Assembly: GCA_033875315.1 (NCBI GenBank)
Contig: JANRJG010000032.1
Coordinates: 1 to 64,000 of the forward strand
Direction of reading: 5' to 3'
From: Candidatus Methylacidiphilales bacterium
GTDB lineage: Bacteria > Verrucomicrobiota > Verrucomicrobiia > Methylacidiphilales > CAZTYG01
Length of the DNA stretch: 64,000 nt
This document shows, one piece after another, positions 24,415-34,538 of the stretch (position 1 is the first letter of the stretch; the number at the start of each line of letters is the position of its first letter). The notes under the pieces were generated by a model that did no database searches, had not been told where the DNA came from, and was given only the letters and a program-made list of their open reading frames with translations. The translations under genes and the position numbers were made by a program.

Positions 24415-25436
24415 CCGTCGATGCCGCGGTTGCCCAGCTTGTCCATCGTGCCTTTGAAGATACGGCCCGACTGGGAACGCAACCACTCCCAACCCCCGCC
24501 ATCGTCCTTCAGGCCCGAGCCCACCGGCAATTGCGCTGTGGGAGGGCGCTCCTTGTAGCGGTCCAGCGAGTTGTCACTGCGGCTGTTGAGGGGATTGGCC
24601 ATGACGGTGCGCATGAAGCGCGTGATCGCATCCTGGGCATCGCGCGGACGACCCTCGGGGTCCCGGCTGATCAAGGAATGGATCCAGTCGGCCAGAGGGC
24701 GCGACACCTGCGGATTGTAGCGTTCCACCCGGATCGGGTCGGTAGTGAGGTGGCCATTGCGCACCACCACCGGGTCGGGATCGGGGTAGGTGACCGTTCC
24801 GGCCAGCATGTGGTAGCACACCTGCCCGAGGGAATAGAGGTCGGTGCGTGCATCCAGCGGTTGGTGGAGGAGTTGTTCCGGGGCGATGTAATACACGGAA
24901 CCGATGGTGAGTTCGTCCTCGCGGTGTCCGGAGATTTCATCCCCCAGTCGCGCCAGACCAAAATCCAGGATCTTCACCGTGAAAGCCGGATCGGGATAGC
25001 CCTGGAGCATGAGGTTGGCCGGCTTGATATCGAGGTGCAGCACCTGTTTGCGGTGGGCCGCCGCCAGGCCTTCCAGCACCTGCAGCGTCAATTGATAGAA
25101 GGTTTCCAGGGGCACCTTGCCGTCGTGGAGGATCAGGCTGAGCGTCGGGCCCTCGATGTACTCCAGAGTGAAATATGTGCCCTGGACATCGACCCCGAAA
25201 TCGGTCACGCGGATGATGTTGCGGTGCATCAGCGAAGCCAGAAGGCGGGCCTCCCTTTCCGTTTGCTCGATCACATAATCTGGAAAGGCCAGATCCGCCC
25301 TCAGGCGCTTGAGGGCCACCTGCTTCTTGTCATACGTGTCCAAGCAGAGGAAGACTTCGCCCAAGCCACCGGTGCCCAAATGCTGGCACACCTGGTAACG
25401 CCCGGCGATCACGTCACCGTTCTGATGGATCGACAT
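24411..25436 (-). CDS. Hanks-type serine/threonine protein kinase
   Basis: The 341-residue protein has a kinase domain over about residues 11-280: glycine loop LGTGGLGEVF (about 19-28), VALKRL lysine (about 43), catalytic loop HLDIKPANLM (about 133-142), DFG (about 156) and APEQ (about 183). The usual HRD motif reads HLD, so this is a non-RD-type kinase. No membrane helix or extracellular sensor follows, so it should be cytoplasmic. The C-terminal 60 residues are unassigned. Targets are unknown. Confidence 0.9.
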   Translation of the reverse strand: MSIHQNGDVIAGRYQVCQHLGTGGLGEVFLCLDTYDKKQVALKRLRADLAFPDYVIEQTEREARLLASLMHRNIIRVTDFGVDVQGTYFTLEYIEGPTLSLILHDGKVPLETFYQLTLQVLEGLAAAHRKQVLHLDIKPANLMLQGYPDPAFTVKILDFGLARLGDEISGHREDELTIGSVYYIAPEQLLHQPLDARTDLYSLGQVCYHMLAGTVTYPDPDPVVVRNGHLTTDPIRVERYNPQVSRPLADWIHSLISRDPEGRPRDAQDAITRFMRTVMANPLNSRSDNSLDRYKERPPTAQLPVGSGLKDDGGGWEWLRSQSGRIFKGTMDKLGNRGIDG

Positions 25437-25540
25437 GCCTCACTATACAAGGCTGCCGCCCCGCACGAGTACCAAAAAGAATCCCTTCCGGCATTTTCTT
25501 CCCGGCTTGGCTTGGCCCCCATTCGGGTTATGGTGGATGC

Positions 25541-26635
<1,095 letters not shown>

Positions 26636-26650
26636 CTTTGCTCTTGCTGC

Positions 26651-26670
26651 GTATGGTCTTCATACCATAC
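26651..26670. promoter_or_regulatory. Probable VapBC operator
   Basis: GTATGGT (26651-26657) and ACCATAC (26664-26670) form a perfect 7-base inverted repeat with a 6-base spacer, ending ten bases before the antitoxin start. Such palindromes are bound by VapB or the VapBC complex for autorepression. Confidence 0.65.
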
Positions 26671-26680
26671 ATTAGCTGGA

Positions 26681-26941
26681 ATGAAGATTACGCTGAATGT
26701 CGAGGACGGTCTGCTCAAGAGGGCCATGGAAGCCTTGGGCACGGAGAACAAAACCTATGCCATCGACCTCGCCTTGCGGGAAGTTTGCCGCAAACATACG
26801 TTACGGACACTGGGTCAGAGGGGACTCGGATTAACGTCTGCTGAACTCAAAAAAGCGGTTGATCCTGCCTATGAACTCATGACCCTGCGTGTGGCGGAAA
26901 CCCCTGTTAAGTATGGTCGTAAAACCCGTTCTCGCAGATAG
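26681..26941 (+). CDS. VapB-type antitoxin
   Basis: The 86-residue protein starts MKITLNVEDGLLKRAMEALG, a ribbon-helix-helix-like strand and helix pattern of VapB antitoxins. A basic C-terminal tail (KYGRKTRSRR) would wrap the toxin. Its 3' end overlaps the PIN toxin gene by 29 bases. It should neutralise the toxin and repress the operon through the upstream palindrome. Confidence 0.8.
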   Translation: MKITLNVEDGLLKRAMEALGTENKTYAIDLALREVCRKHTLRTLGQRGLGLTSAELKKAVDPAYELMTLRVAETPVKYGRKTRSRR

Positions 26942-27308
26942 CAGTTGGTATATCGACCGGTTGCGGGCGGGCGTCGATCCCCTCCAAGAACTCGATGCCA
27001 TCGCCCAAACCCGGGAAGTTGCCGTCTGTGGAGTCGTGCGGATCGAAGTGGGCCGGGGGTTGCAACAAGAACGGGTGCTCCGTGCCTTCCAGGCCTATTG
27101 GGACGTCATGCTATACGTGCCCACGGATAAGCAACTATGGGAGGAAGTGGAAACCCTTGCCTGGAGTTTGGCCCGTCGTGGCATCCACCCGCCACTGCCC
27201 GATCTCGTCATCGCCTGCTGTGCGTTGAAAATTGATGCAGTGGTCCTGACTCTCGACCGCCATTTCCACGCCATTCCCGGCCTCACCGTGACGGAGCGGT
27301 TGGTGTGA
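26913..27308 (+). CDS. VapC-type PIN-domain ribonuclease toxin
   Basis: The 131-residue PIN domain shows the acidic active-site residues in order: LADSSWYID (about 7), VRIEVGRG (about 43), PDLVIA (about 91) and LTLDRHF (about 109). VapC toxins cleave tRNA or rRNA. The ATG at 26913 (MVVKPVLAD) lies within the antitoxin frame; a start eight codons upstream is less family-like. The pair appears intact. Confidence 0.85.
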   Translation: MVVKPVLADSSWYIDRLRAGVDPLQELDAIAQTREVAVCGVVRIEVGRGLQQERVLRAFQAYWDVMLYVPTDKQLWEEVETLAWSLARRGIHPPLPDLVIACCALKIDAVVLTLDRHFHAIPGLTVTERLV

Positions 27309-27396
27309 GTTGCTGCGGCACGGGTGTATCGATTAAAGTCCCCTTTTGGCCGTCCGAAAACTCCATGAGATTTTTCCTCCCGCGTGGGGATGGGCT

Positions 27397-27702
27397 TCAC
27401 CGGGATGGCGCGAAGTCGAAGACCACCAAGCGTTTCACCAGCGGTTTGACGTATTCGTTGATGAATTGCTGATGGATGGGATGGGCTTGGTAGACATCGG
27501 CGGTGGCCTGGTCGGCGAAGGTCATGCTGATGGCCACGGAAAAGCTGTCGTCCACCGCCCCGCGCGGACTGGGCACGGGCACCCCGTGGCGGAATTCCAG
27601 CACCCCGGGGATGTTCGCCAACAAGCGTGTGCCCTCCTGCAGTTTGGATTGGAATTCGTTCAGGGGTTTGTCGGTCCAGAAAACAACGACATGGGTGATC
27701 AT
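27397..27702 (-). CDS. Dabb-family (A/B-barrel) protein
   Basis: The 101-residue protein matches the stress-responsive dimeric A/B barrel (Dabb) family: it begins ITHVVVFW and ends HPIHQQFINEYVKPLVKRLVVFDF. Related proteins include plant stress-responsive proteins and some cyclases; the function here is unknown. It is a single gene, convergent with vapC and divergent from the AddB-like gene. Confidence 0.85.
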   Translation of the reverse strand: MITHVVVFWTDKPLNEFQSKLQEGTRLLANIPGVLEFRHGVPVPSPRGAVDDSFSVAISMTFADQATADVYQAHPIHQQFINEYVKPLVKRLVVFDFAPSR

Positions 27703-27807
27703 GGGGGAAGCATGAGGGAGCCAGGAGAAAGGCTCAAGGATGAAGCAAAAAGGTCGCTGAACGGGGACTGTCCTTGTCCGTGACGCCTGCTACAACAGCC
27801 AAGGACG

Positions 27808-30603
27808 ATGCAGCCCGAATGCCACTTTCTTGACCCTGAGAAGCCGCTCGGACTCCAGTCCGCAACCTGGCTGCTGGAACGCGCGGCCCATTGCGGCGAT
27901 TGTCCGGATCTCGGTGACTGGGGCGTGGTGGTGCCCACGGCCGAGTCGGGCCGGGTGCTGGCGGCACTCCTCACCCGGCTGGTGCCCCGCCAGGCCGTCC
28001 TCCTGCCGCGTATCCTGACACCGGTCCAGGTGCTGCGCGGTCCCCATCCGGATGAGGGCACCGCCACCGGGCCTGAGCGCCTGATGGCCTGGTGCGAAGT
28101 TCTCTGCGGCCTGGATTTTGCCAAGCCGTCCGACCGCTGCGAGGCCGTTTTCCCGTCCGTCCCGCCGGTGCAGGATGTGGCCTGGGCGCTGGGGGTGGCC
28201 CGTCTGTTCCTGGACACCCAGGACACCCTCATGGAGGCCGGATGCGGCATGGGGGATGTCCTGCGTCGCCTTCCCCAAGTTAGGGAAGCCGACCGTTGGG
28301 AGACCCTGGCCGGTTTGGAGGCCCGATACCGTGAAGTTCTCCGGAAATGGAACTTGGTCGATCCGCTGGAGGCCTGGAAGCGGCTCGAGGCCTTTCCGGC
28401 CTGGGACGCACTGGTCGCTCACTGGGCGGTGATCGGCGTTCCCGACCCGCTGCCGATGGCCTGCCGAGTCCTCGCCGCCACGACCCATCCGGTGCATTGT
28501 CTCGTCCACGCCCGCGAAGACCGGGCTGCCGACTTCGACAACTGGGGACGCCCATTGCCATTCGCTTGGAAGAAAAAAGATCTCCCGATTGCCGCGCCGG
28601 AGGAACGTCTCCACCTCCTGTTGGATGAATCCGGGCTGGCTGCCGCCGCCGCCTCTCTGGTCCGTGCCCACCGCCGGCCCGCATCTGCCGTGGTGGGCAT
28701 CTGCCGTGAAGAGATCCTTCCGCGCCTGCGCCAGACCTTGGAAGACGACGGCCTTGCCGTGCACGATCCCTCAGGACAACCCGCCGCCGCCCATGGACTC
28801 TCCGTGCTGCTCGCCACACTGCACGATCTTTTGGAGGATCGGAGCCTGACCGCTCTGCGCACGCTCCTGACCCACCCGGGGGGGCGGCGCGCCCTCCTGG
28901 CAAACGACGACCACGGATCGCCCACACCCTGGCTGGAGGCACTCGACCGTCATGAGTCGCGCCATCTCTCCCGCACGCTGGATGATTTGCTGGAACTCCC
29001 CGACGGTCCCGGCGGGGGCGGGGCCATCCGCGCGGCCACTGCTGCAAGGGATTGGTGCTCCCGTCTGACGGGGAGTGAGGGTTTGGATGCGCTGAAGGCC
29101 TGGATTCTGGCCGCAATGGAACAGGAAATCCCGGACGAAGCGGGTCGCGACCTTCTCGAAACCCTTGATGAATGGATCGAACGCGTGCGTCCGGTTCAGG
29201 ACCGGATGCGCCATCTCCGCCTTCCCCACCTCCTCCGCTTATGGGTCGATGCCCTGGCCGGTCAACGCTTGCCCGGGACTCGCGACCCCCGGGCGGTCGA
29301 GTTGAAGGGCTGGCTGGAGTTGGCCTGGGACGAGCGGCCGCATCTGGTGCTCTGCGGCATCCAGGAAGGTTCGGTGCCCCCGGCGTTGTCGGGTGACGTC
29401 TTTCTGCCCGAAAGTTTGCGGGCCTCGCTCGGACTCAGGACATCGGACGAATTGCTGGCCCGTGACGCTTTCCTCTTGCATGGGATGCTGGCCTCCCGCA
29501 GCCGGGGCGGGCGGGTCGATCTGTTGTTGAGCAAATTCACCGATGCCGGGGAGCCACTGCGACCTTCCCGGCTTCTGCTGCAAACCGCAGACGGCGATCT
29601 CCCGGCACGGGTGCGTTTGCTCTTCGGTGATGCCTCCGGTTCTCCCGCCACACCCGCCCCCACACGACTCTTCCACCTCAAGCTGCCTACCCGCGATCCG
29701 GCCAAGAAACACATCTCCGTCACCCAGTTCAGCGACTTTCTCCAATCCCCGCTCTACTTCCATCTCAACCGCTCGCTCAAATGGGAGGCCTATCCACGGG
29801 ATAAGCGTGAAATGGATGCGCTGGACTTCGGCGACCTGGCCCACCAGACGCTAGAGGCCTGGGGCAAGGACCCCGGGTTGTCCACCGCGACCGATCCCTC
29901 GGCCATGCGGGCTTTTTTCGAACAGGACTTGCGGCGGCGGGCCGACCAGCGCTACGGCCCGTCCTGGCCTCTGGGGGTGGAAGTGCAAATTGCGGCGTTG
30001 GGCCAGCGTTTGGGCCGCTTTGCCGAATTGCAGGCGGCGGAACGCGCGGACGGTTGGACCGTCCACGCCATCGAACATCCCTTCGAAATCAAAATGAGGG
30101 ACTGGACGGTCCGGGGTAAGATTGACCGTATCGACGTCCATCCGGACGGACGGATTCGTCTACTGGATTACAAAACGAGCGAGTCCGCCAAAGCTCCCCG
30201 TGATGCCCATTTGAAACAATTCAAGCGCGCGCCCGAGCGCACCCGTTTCCCGGAGGCGGCCTGGTGGGAAAACGGCACGGGGGCCGCAATCTGGCTGAAT
30301 CTGCAATTGCCGCTTTACGTGGCCTACTGGCGCCAGGCGCACGGAGGCGATCGCCTGCAGTGCGGATACATCCAGTTGCCCAACCCCCTGGAGTCGGTGG
30401 CTTTTTCCATCTGGGATGACTTCGGGCCGGAATTGGAACAGGCCGCCCTCTCCTGCGCCGGGGCCGTGCTGGAGGCCTTGGATCGCGGCGACCGCTCGGC
30501 TTTCCCCTCGGCCGACTGCTGGAAGCGGGAGCCTTGGTCGGTCTGGTTTCCAGACGGACCGGAAGCCATTTTCCTGGATGAAGCGACCGGGGGTACTCCA
30601 TGA
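27808..30603 (+). CDS. AddB-like PD-(D/E)XK nuclease subunit
   Basis: The 931-residue protein is an AddB/RexB-type partner of the helicase-nuclease encoded next. The C-terminal nuclease has VRGKIDRIDVHPDGR followed by IRLLDYKTSE (about 770-792), the Asp...Asp-x-Lys signature of RecB-family nucleases. No Walker A motif was seen in the N-terminal half, so the helicase-like part is probably inactive, and the iron-sulfur cysteine pattern of Bacillus AddB is not obvious. It overlaps the next gene by ATGA. It resects double-strand breaks together with AddA. Confidence 0.85.
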   Translation: MQPECHFLDPEKPLGLQSATWLLERAAHCGDCPDLGDWGVVVPTAESGRVLAALLTRLVPRQAVLLPRILTPVQVLRGPHPDEGTATGPERLMAWCEVLCGLDFAKPSDRCEAVFPSVPPVQDVAWALGVARLFLDTQDTLMEAGCGMGDVLRRLPQVREADRWETLAGLEARYREVLRKWNLVDPLEAWKRLEAFPAWDALVAHWAVIGVPDPLPMACRVLAATTHPVHCLVHAREDRAADFDNWGRPLPFAWKKKDLPIAAPEERLHLLLDESGLAAAAASLVRAHRRPASAVVGICREEILPRLRQTLEDDGLAVHDPSGQPAAAHGLSVLLATLHDLLEDRSLTALRTLLTHPGGRRALLANDDHGSPTPWLEALDRHESRHLSRTLDDLLELPDGPGGGGAIRAATAARDWCSRLTGSEGLDALKAWILAAMEQEIPDEAGRDLLETLDEWIERVRPVQDRMRHLRLPHLLRLWVDALAGQRLPGTRDPRAVELKGWLELAWDERPHLVLCGIQEGSVPPALSGDVFLPESLRASLGLRTSDELLARDAFLLHGMLASRSRGGRVDLLLSKFTDAGEPLRPSRLLLQTADGDLPARVRLLFGDASGSPATPAPTRLFHLKLPTRDPAKKHISVTQFSDFLQSPLYFHLNRSLKWEAYPRDKREMDALDFGDLAHQTLEAWGKDPGLSTATDPSAMRAFFEQDLRRRADQRYGPSWPLGVEVQIAALGQRLGRFAELQAAERADGWTVHAIEHPFEIKMRDWTVRGKIDRIDVHPDGRIRLLDYKTSESAKAPRDAHLKQFKRAPERTRFPEAAWWENGTGAAIWLNLQLPLYVAYWRQAHGGDRLQCGYIQLPNPLESVAFSIWDDFGPELEQAALSCAGAVLEALDRGDRSAFPSADCWKREPWSVWFPDGPEAIFLDEATGGTP

Positions 30604-33600
30604 AGCCCCCGCCACCCCCGCAGACGGTCGCCATTCCCCATGTCATGATCACCGCTTCCGCGGGGTCCGGCAAAACATGGCACCTGACCAACCGCATCCT
30701 CACCCTCATCCTGGCCGGGGCCCCTCCGGAAACGATCATCGCCCTCACCTTCACCCGCAAGGCGGCGGGGGAATTCTTCGATGCCGTGCTCGGCCGGCTG
30801 GCCGGAGCGGCGGACGACCCCCAAAAAGCGTCCCAATTGTGCCGCGATCTCGGGATTGCCCCCATGCCCCCGGAATCCTTCCTGCCGCCCCTGCGCGCCC
30901 TCGTTGAACGGCTTCACCGGCTCCAATTCACCACCATCGATAGCTTCTTCCACCGGATTGTGAGTTCATTCCCCTTCGAACTGGGCCTGTCCGGTGCCTT
31001 CACCCTGATGGACGGTCATGCCGCCGAACAGGCCCGGGTCCGCGTGTTGGAGCGGATCCTCAGCCGCTCGGGAGGTGGACAGGACGCGGCGGCCCGCCGG
31101 AATTTCCTCGAACATTTCAAACAGGCCACTTTCGGCACCGAGGCCAAATCCCCGGCGGCCGACCTCGACGACCATGTGCGGAAGCTCCACGCCCTCTATC
31201 AGGAAATTCCCGACACCGAGCGCTGGGCGGGGAGTGCCCTGCCGGCAGAACTGAGGGCGCTGGCGGCCTCCGACCACCCCCTCTCCGTCACCGATATCGA
31301 AGCCATCCGCCAGGGGCTGGCCCAATCCGGAGCCAAGGACAGCGGATTGGCCGCCTGGGACCAGTGGGCCGGGGAACTGGCCGCCTGGAAGCCGACCACC
31401 GTCGTTTCTGCCTCCGCTTTCCACACCATCCGCAAGAACATCGTCGGCAGCTACGATCCGGTCACCCGCACTTGCGGCGAGTTCAACCTCAACCGGAACA
31501 AAATCAAACCCACCCCCGCACTGGCCAGGGCGTTGGGGGAGTGGGTGGCCTGCTGGACTGCCCGGGAAATCCGTCTGCGCATCGAACAAACCCAGGGCGT
31601 GGGGAAAATCCTGGCCGGTTACGATTGGGCCTACGACCGTTTGGTCCGGCGCTCGGGCTTGTTGGTCTTTGCCGACCTGCCCCTGGTGATCGGACCGGTC
31701 CTGGAGGGCGATACCGCCCGGCTCGACCTCGACTACCGGCTCGACGCCCGCTTCGACCACTGGCTGCTCGATGAGTTCCAGGACACCAGCCGGGCCCAGT
31801 GGCGGGTGCTGGAAAATCTGGTCGACGAGGTGGTGCAGGACCCCACCGGAGGGCGTTCGTTTTTTTGCGTGGGCGATGTGAAGCAATCGATCTACGCATG
31901 GCGGGGAGGCGACCACCGTCTTTTCCAGGAACTGCGGCAGCGCTATGGCGGGAAGATCGAAGAGGAAACCCTGGCCACCACCTATCGTTGCAGTGGTGCC
32001 GTGGTCGACCTGGTCAACCGGGTGATGGGCGGGCCTGCCATCGGCGAACTTTTGCCCGGCGCGGGAGCCTGGGGAGAAGTCTGGCAGGAACACCGCTCCA
32101 TGCGACCTGCTACGGGCTTTGCCGCCTATCTGGAGGCCCCGGAAAAGGCGGACGACGACGAACTGGAACCGCGGCATTGGATGATCGGCCACTTGATCAA
32201 GCAGATCGACCCGCCGGGCCGGGGATTGACCTGCGCGGTGCTGGTGTGGTCGAACCAGGAGGCCCGCACCCTGGCCGACCACCTGCGCGTCCACACCTCC
32301 TACCCGGTGATCCTGGAGGGGGAAATTTTTCCCGCCACGGACAATCTGTTGGGCCGGATGGCGGTGGCCTGGGCCCTGGCCCTGGCCCACCCATCCGACA
32401 CCCTGGCAGAGGGCTGGCTGCGGGCCTGCCCGATCGGGCGGGAATTTTCCGCCCAAGCGGGAGATTGGCGTGCACGGACTTGGAAGTCCATCCATGACCG
32501 CGGCTTCGAGGATACCCTGGCCTCCCTTTTCACCCTCTTGGAGGAAAAGACCGCCTTGGATGATTTCCACCGTGTGCGCCGGCGGTTGATCCTGGACGCG
32601 GTACGGGAATTTGAGCAGGGCGGTTCTCGTGATGCCGCAGCCCTGGCCGCCGCGCTGGAAGCCCGCAGCCTGAAGTCCCCGGACGTCCCCGGGGCCATCG
32701 AAGTGATGACGATCCACAAGGCCAAGGGGTTGGGATTCGATGTGGTCTTTGTCACCGAACTCGTGCGCCGGAACAAAGCCTTCAACCGGGCCCGTGGAGG
32801 GCCGCTGATTTGCCGCGATTCCGGGCGGGAGGTGGAATGGCTGCTTTTCCCACCGACCCAACTGTTCTCGAAATCACTGCCGGAGCTGCAGACCCGCATC
32901 GAGGAAGGCATGCGTGAAAACGCGTACGAGCAACTCTGCCTGCTTTACGTCGCCCTAACCCGGGCCCGGGAAGCACTCTACCTCATCGGCGATGACAAGC
33001 CGGGCGGGGGCGAGTCGGTCCACGCCCAGCACCTCCTGGCCGCAGCGCTGGCGACGGGGGACAAAACCGTGGCGTTGGACGATTGGGTTGGGGCCCGCGC
33101 CGTATTCGGAGAAACGTCGTGGTTCGAACAGCATGTGGCCAAGCCCTCGCCAACCAGTCAACCCCCCTGTCCTGCCTTCGATTGGCCGGAGGAAGCACCC
33201 GTGGAAGATGCCGAAGTGCGTCTGCCGTCAATGGAGGCAACCCGTCCAAGCAGTGCGCGCGATGTTCTCTCAGATGGAAGGAGGCAATCCCAGCGGACGG
33301 GCAACCGGGTGCATGCGCTTTTTTCCATGCTGGAGAGCGCCGACGACCCGGTAGGCGGGGACAGCCGCGATGCCGATGCGGTTCGCGCCTGCCTGGCTGT
33401 CGATGAGATTCGCCGGTTGTTCCGCACAGGCCCGGGAATCCTCGTCTGGAGGGAGAAGGCGTTTCAAATTGCGGGGCCCAAGGGATGGCAACGCGGGATC
33501 TTTGACCGGGTGGTGGTGGAATGCGGAACGGATGGGCGTCCGGTGAGGGCGGAACTGGTGGACTTCAAAACCGATGTTTTGCGGGCGGGTGAAGAAACTT

Positions 33601-33734
33601 CCTGGGTCGAGCGCCACCGGCCGCAGATGGAGGCCTACCGCAGCGCCCTTTCCTTGCTGCTCCATCTGGAGCCGGCACAGATACGCGGTGTGCTAGTGGC
33701 GGTGAGCCTGCGCCGCGTGGTCCATGTGTTTTAG
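30600..33734 (+). CDS. addA: AddA-like UvrD-family helicase-nuclease
   Basis: The 1044-residue protein has Walker A ASAGSGKTWHLTNR (about 18-31), LTFTRKAAGEF (motif Ia), Walker B LLDEFQDTS (about 389-397), VGDVKQSIYAWRGGD (motif III), and MTIHKAKGLGFDVVFV (motif V). A C-terminal nuclease has LVDFKTDVLRAGEE (about 987-1000). With the preceding AddB-like subunit it forms an ATP-driven helicase-nuclease that processes double-strand breaks for RecA. This replaces RecBCD in many bacteria. The start overlaps the previous stop (ATGA). Confidence 0.93.
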   Translation: MKPPPPPQTVAIPHVMITASAGSGKTWHLTNRILTLILAGAPPETIIALTFTRKAAGEFFDAVLGRLAGAADDPQKASQLCRDLGIAPMPPESFLPPLRALVERLHRLQFTTIDSFFHRIVSSFPFELGLSGAFTLMDGHAAEQARVRVLERILSRSGGGQDAAARRNFLEHFKQATFGTEAKSPAADLDDHVRKLHALYQEIPDTERWAGSALPAELRALAASDHPLSVTDIEAIRQGLAQSGAKDSGLAAWDQWAGELAAWKPTTVVSASAFHTIRKNIVGSYDPVTRTCGEFNLNRNKIKPTPALARALGEWVACWTAREIRLRIEQTQGVGKILAGYDWAYDRLVRRSGLLVFADLPLVIGPVLEGDTARLDLDYRLDARFDHWLLDEFQDTSRAQWRVLENLVDEVVQDPTGGRSFFCVGDVKQSIYAWRGGDHRLFQELRQRYGGKIEEETLATTYRCSGAVVDLVNRVMGGPAIGELLPGAGAWGEVWQEHRSMRPATGFAAYLEAPEKADDDELEPRHWMIGHLIKQIDPPGRGLTCAVLVWSNQEARTLADHLRVHTSYPVILEGEIFPATDNLLGRMAVAWALALAHPSDTLAEGWLRACPIGREFSAQAGDWRARTWKSIHDRGFEDTLASLFTLLEEKTALDDFHRVRRRLILDAVREFEQGGSRDAAALAAALEARSLKSPDVPGAIEVMTIHKAKGLGFDVVFVTELVRRNKAFNRARGGPLICRDSGREVEWLLFPPTQLFSKSLPELQTRIEEGMRENAYEQLCLLYVALTRAREALYLIGDDKPGGGESVHAQHLLAAALATGDKTVALDDWVGARAVFGETSWFEQHVAKPSPTSQPPCPAFDWPEEAPVEDAEVRLPSMEATRPSSARDVLSDGRRQSQRTGNRVHALFSMLESADDPVGGDSRDADAVRACLAVDEIRRLFRTGPGILVWREKAFQIAGPKGWQRGIFDRVVVECGTDGRPVRAELVDFKTDVLRAGEETSWVERHRPQMEAYRSALSLLLHLEPAQIRGVLVAVSLRRVVHVF

Positions 33735-33843
33735 AGCCTCTTCAGTTTCATCTGCCGTCGTTCCATTCTCCAGTTCTCGGGGGCCGACAGGAAAAGCCTG
33801 GAAGTTTGAGAGAGGAAGAGAAAAGCAATCGAAGATGGTCACA

Positions 33844-33874
33844 AAAAAACCCGCCATACACTGGCGGGTTTTTT
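33844..33874. terminator. Bidirectional terminator between addA and RRM gene
   Basis: A(6)-CCCGCCA, a five-base loop and TGGCGGG-T(6) form a 7-base GC stem flanked by A and T runs on both sides. It suits termination of the convergent RRM gene and of addA, 110 bases after its stop. The rest of 33735-33890 shows nothing else. Confidence 0.9.
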
Positions 33875-33890
33875 GTGTGGGAACGGCGGT

Positions 33891-34331
33891 TTAGTAACGA
33901 TCGCCGCCACGGTCACGGTCGCGGTTGAAGTCGCGGCGTCCGCCGCCACCACCACCGCCTTTGTAGCCGCCGCCTCCTCCTCCACCTCCGCGGTAGCCAC
34001 CGCCGCCACCGCCGCCGCCACCACCACGATAGCCGCCACCACCACCACCACCACCACCACCGCTGTAGCCACCTTCACGGGGCGCCGGCGGCCGGGCTTC
34101 GTTGACGGTCAGGGTGCGGCCTTCGAAATCTTTGCCATGCAAGGCGCTGATGGCCGCGGAGGCCCCGGCTTCATCTTCCATGGTGACAAAGGCGAACCCG
34201 CGAGGGCGCCCGGTGGCACGGTCGAGGACGACGTGCACTTCCCTGACGGCGCCATGTTGCGAGAAGGCGTCCTGGAGATCGTTTTCGGTGGTTTGGAAGG
34301 GGAGATTCCCCACGTAGAGCTTGGTGCCCAT
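33891..34331 (-). CDS. Glycine-rich RRM RNA-binding protein
   Basis: The 146-residue protein has one RRM: RNP2 KLYVGNLPF (about 4-12) and RNP1 RPRGFAFVTM (about 43-52). After about residue 86 the tail is built of G-rich repeats (YRGGGGGGGGGG, three to four copies) and ends with an Arg/Asp-rich RRDFNRDRDRGG segment. Bacterial proteins of this kind, known in cyanobacteria and other phyla, bind RNA and are often cold-induced. It may phase-separate or act as an RNA chaperone; this is an inference. The 34332-34538 upstream stretch shows no gene. Confidence 0.92.
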   Translation of the reverse strand: MGTKLYVGNLPFQTTENDLQDAFSQHGAVREVHVVLDRATGRPRGFAFVTMEDEAGASAAISALHGKDFEGRTLTVNEARPPAPREGGYSGGGGGGGGGGYRGGGGGGGGGGYRGGGGGGGGYKGGGGGGGRRDFNRDRDRGGDRY

Positions 34332-34538
34332 GATGATGATCCTTTTTGCTGCTAGACTATACTGACGATAGACTGCGAATGCTGCCTTCGCTGTTCCCGA
34401 CTGCCGGGTTTCAAATCATCACCAACACAAAGCTGCCTGACGACTCACCAGATTTCGAGGCGATACAATCGACAGACCCTTTTATGCCTTAAAGAGGCGC
34501 CAATGGCAAGGAGGAAAGGGAGGGGGGAAACGGGTGGG

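Noticed and set aside
30966-32861. A 631-codon open frame antisense to the AddA-like gene
   Set aside because: The forward frame has all helicase motifs; the antisense product is unrecognisable.
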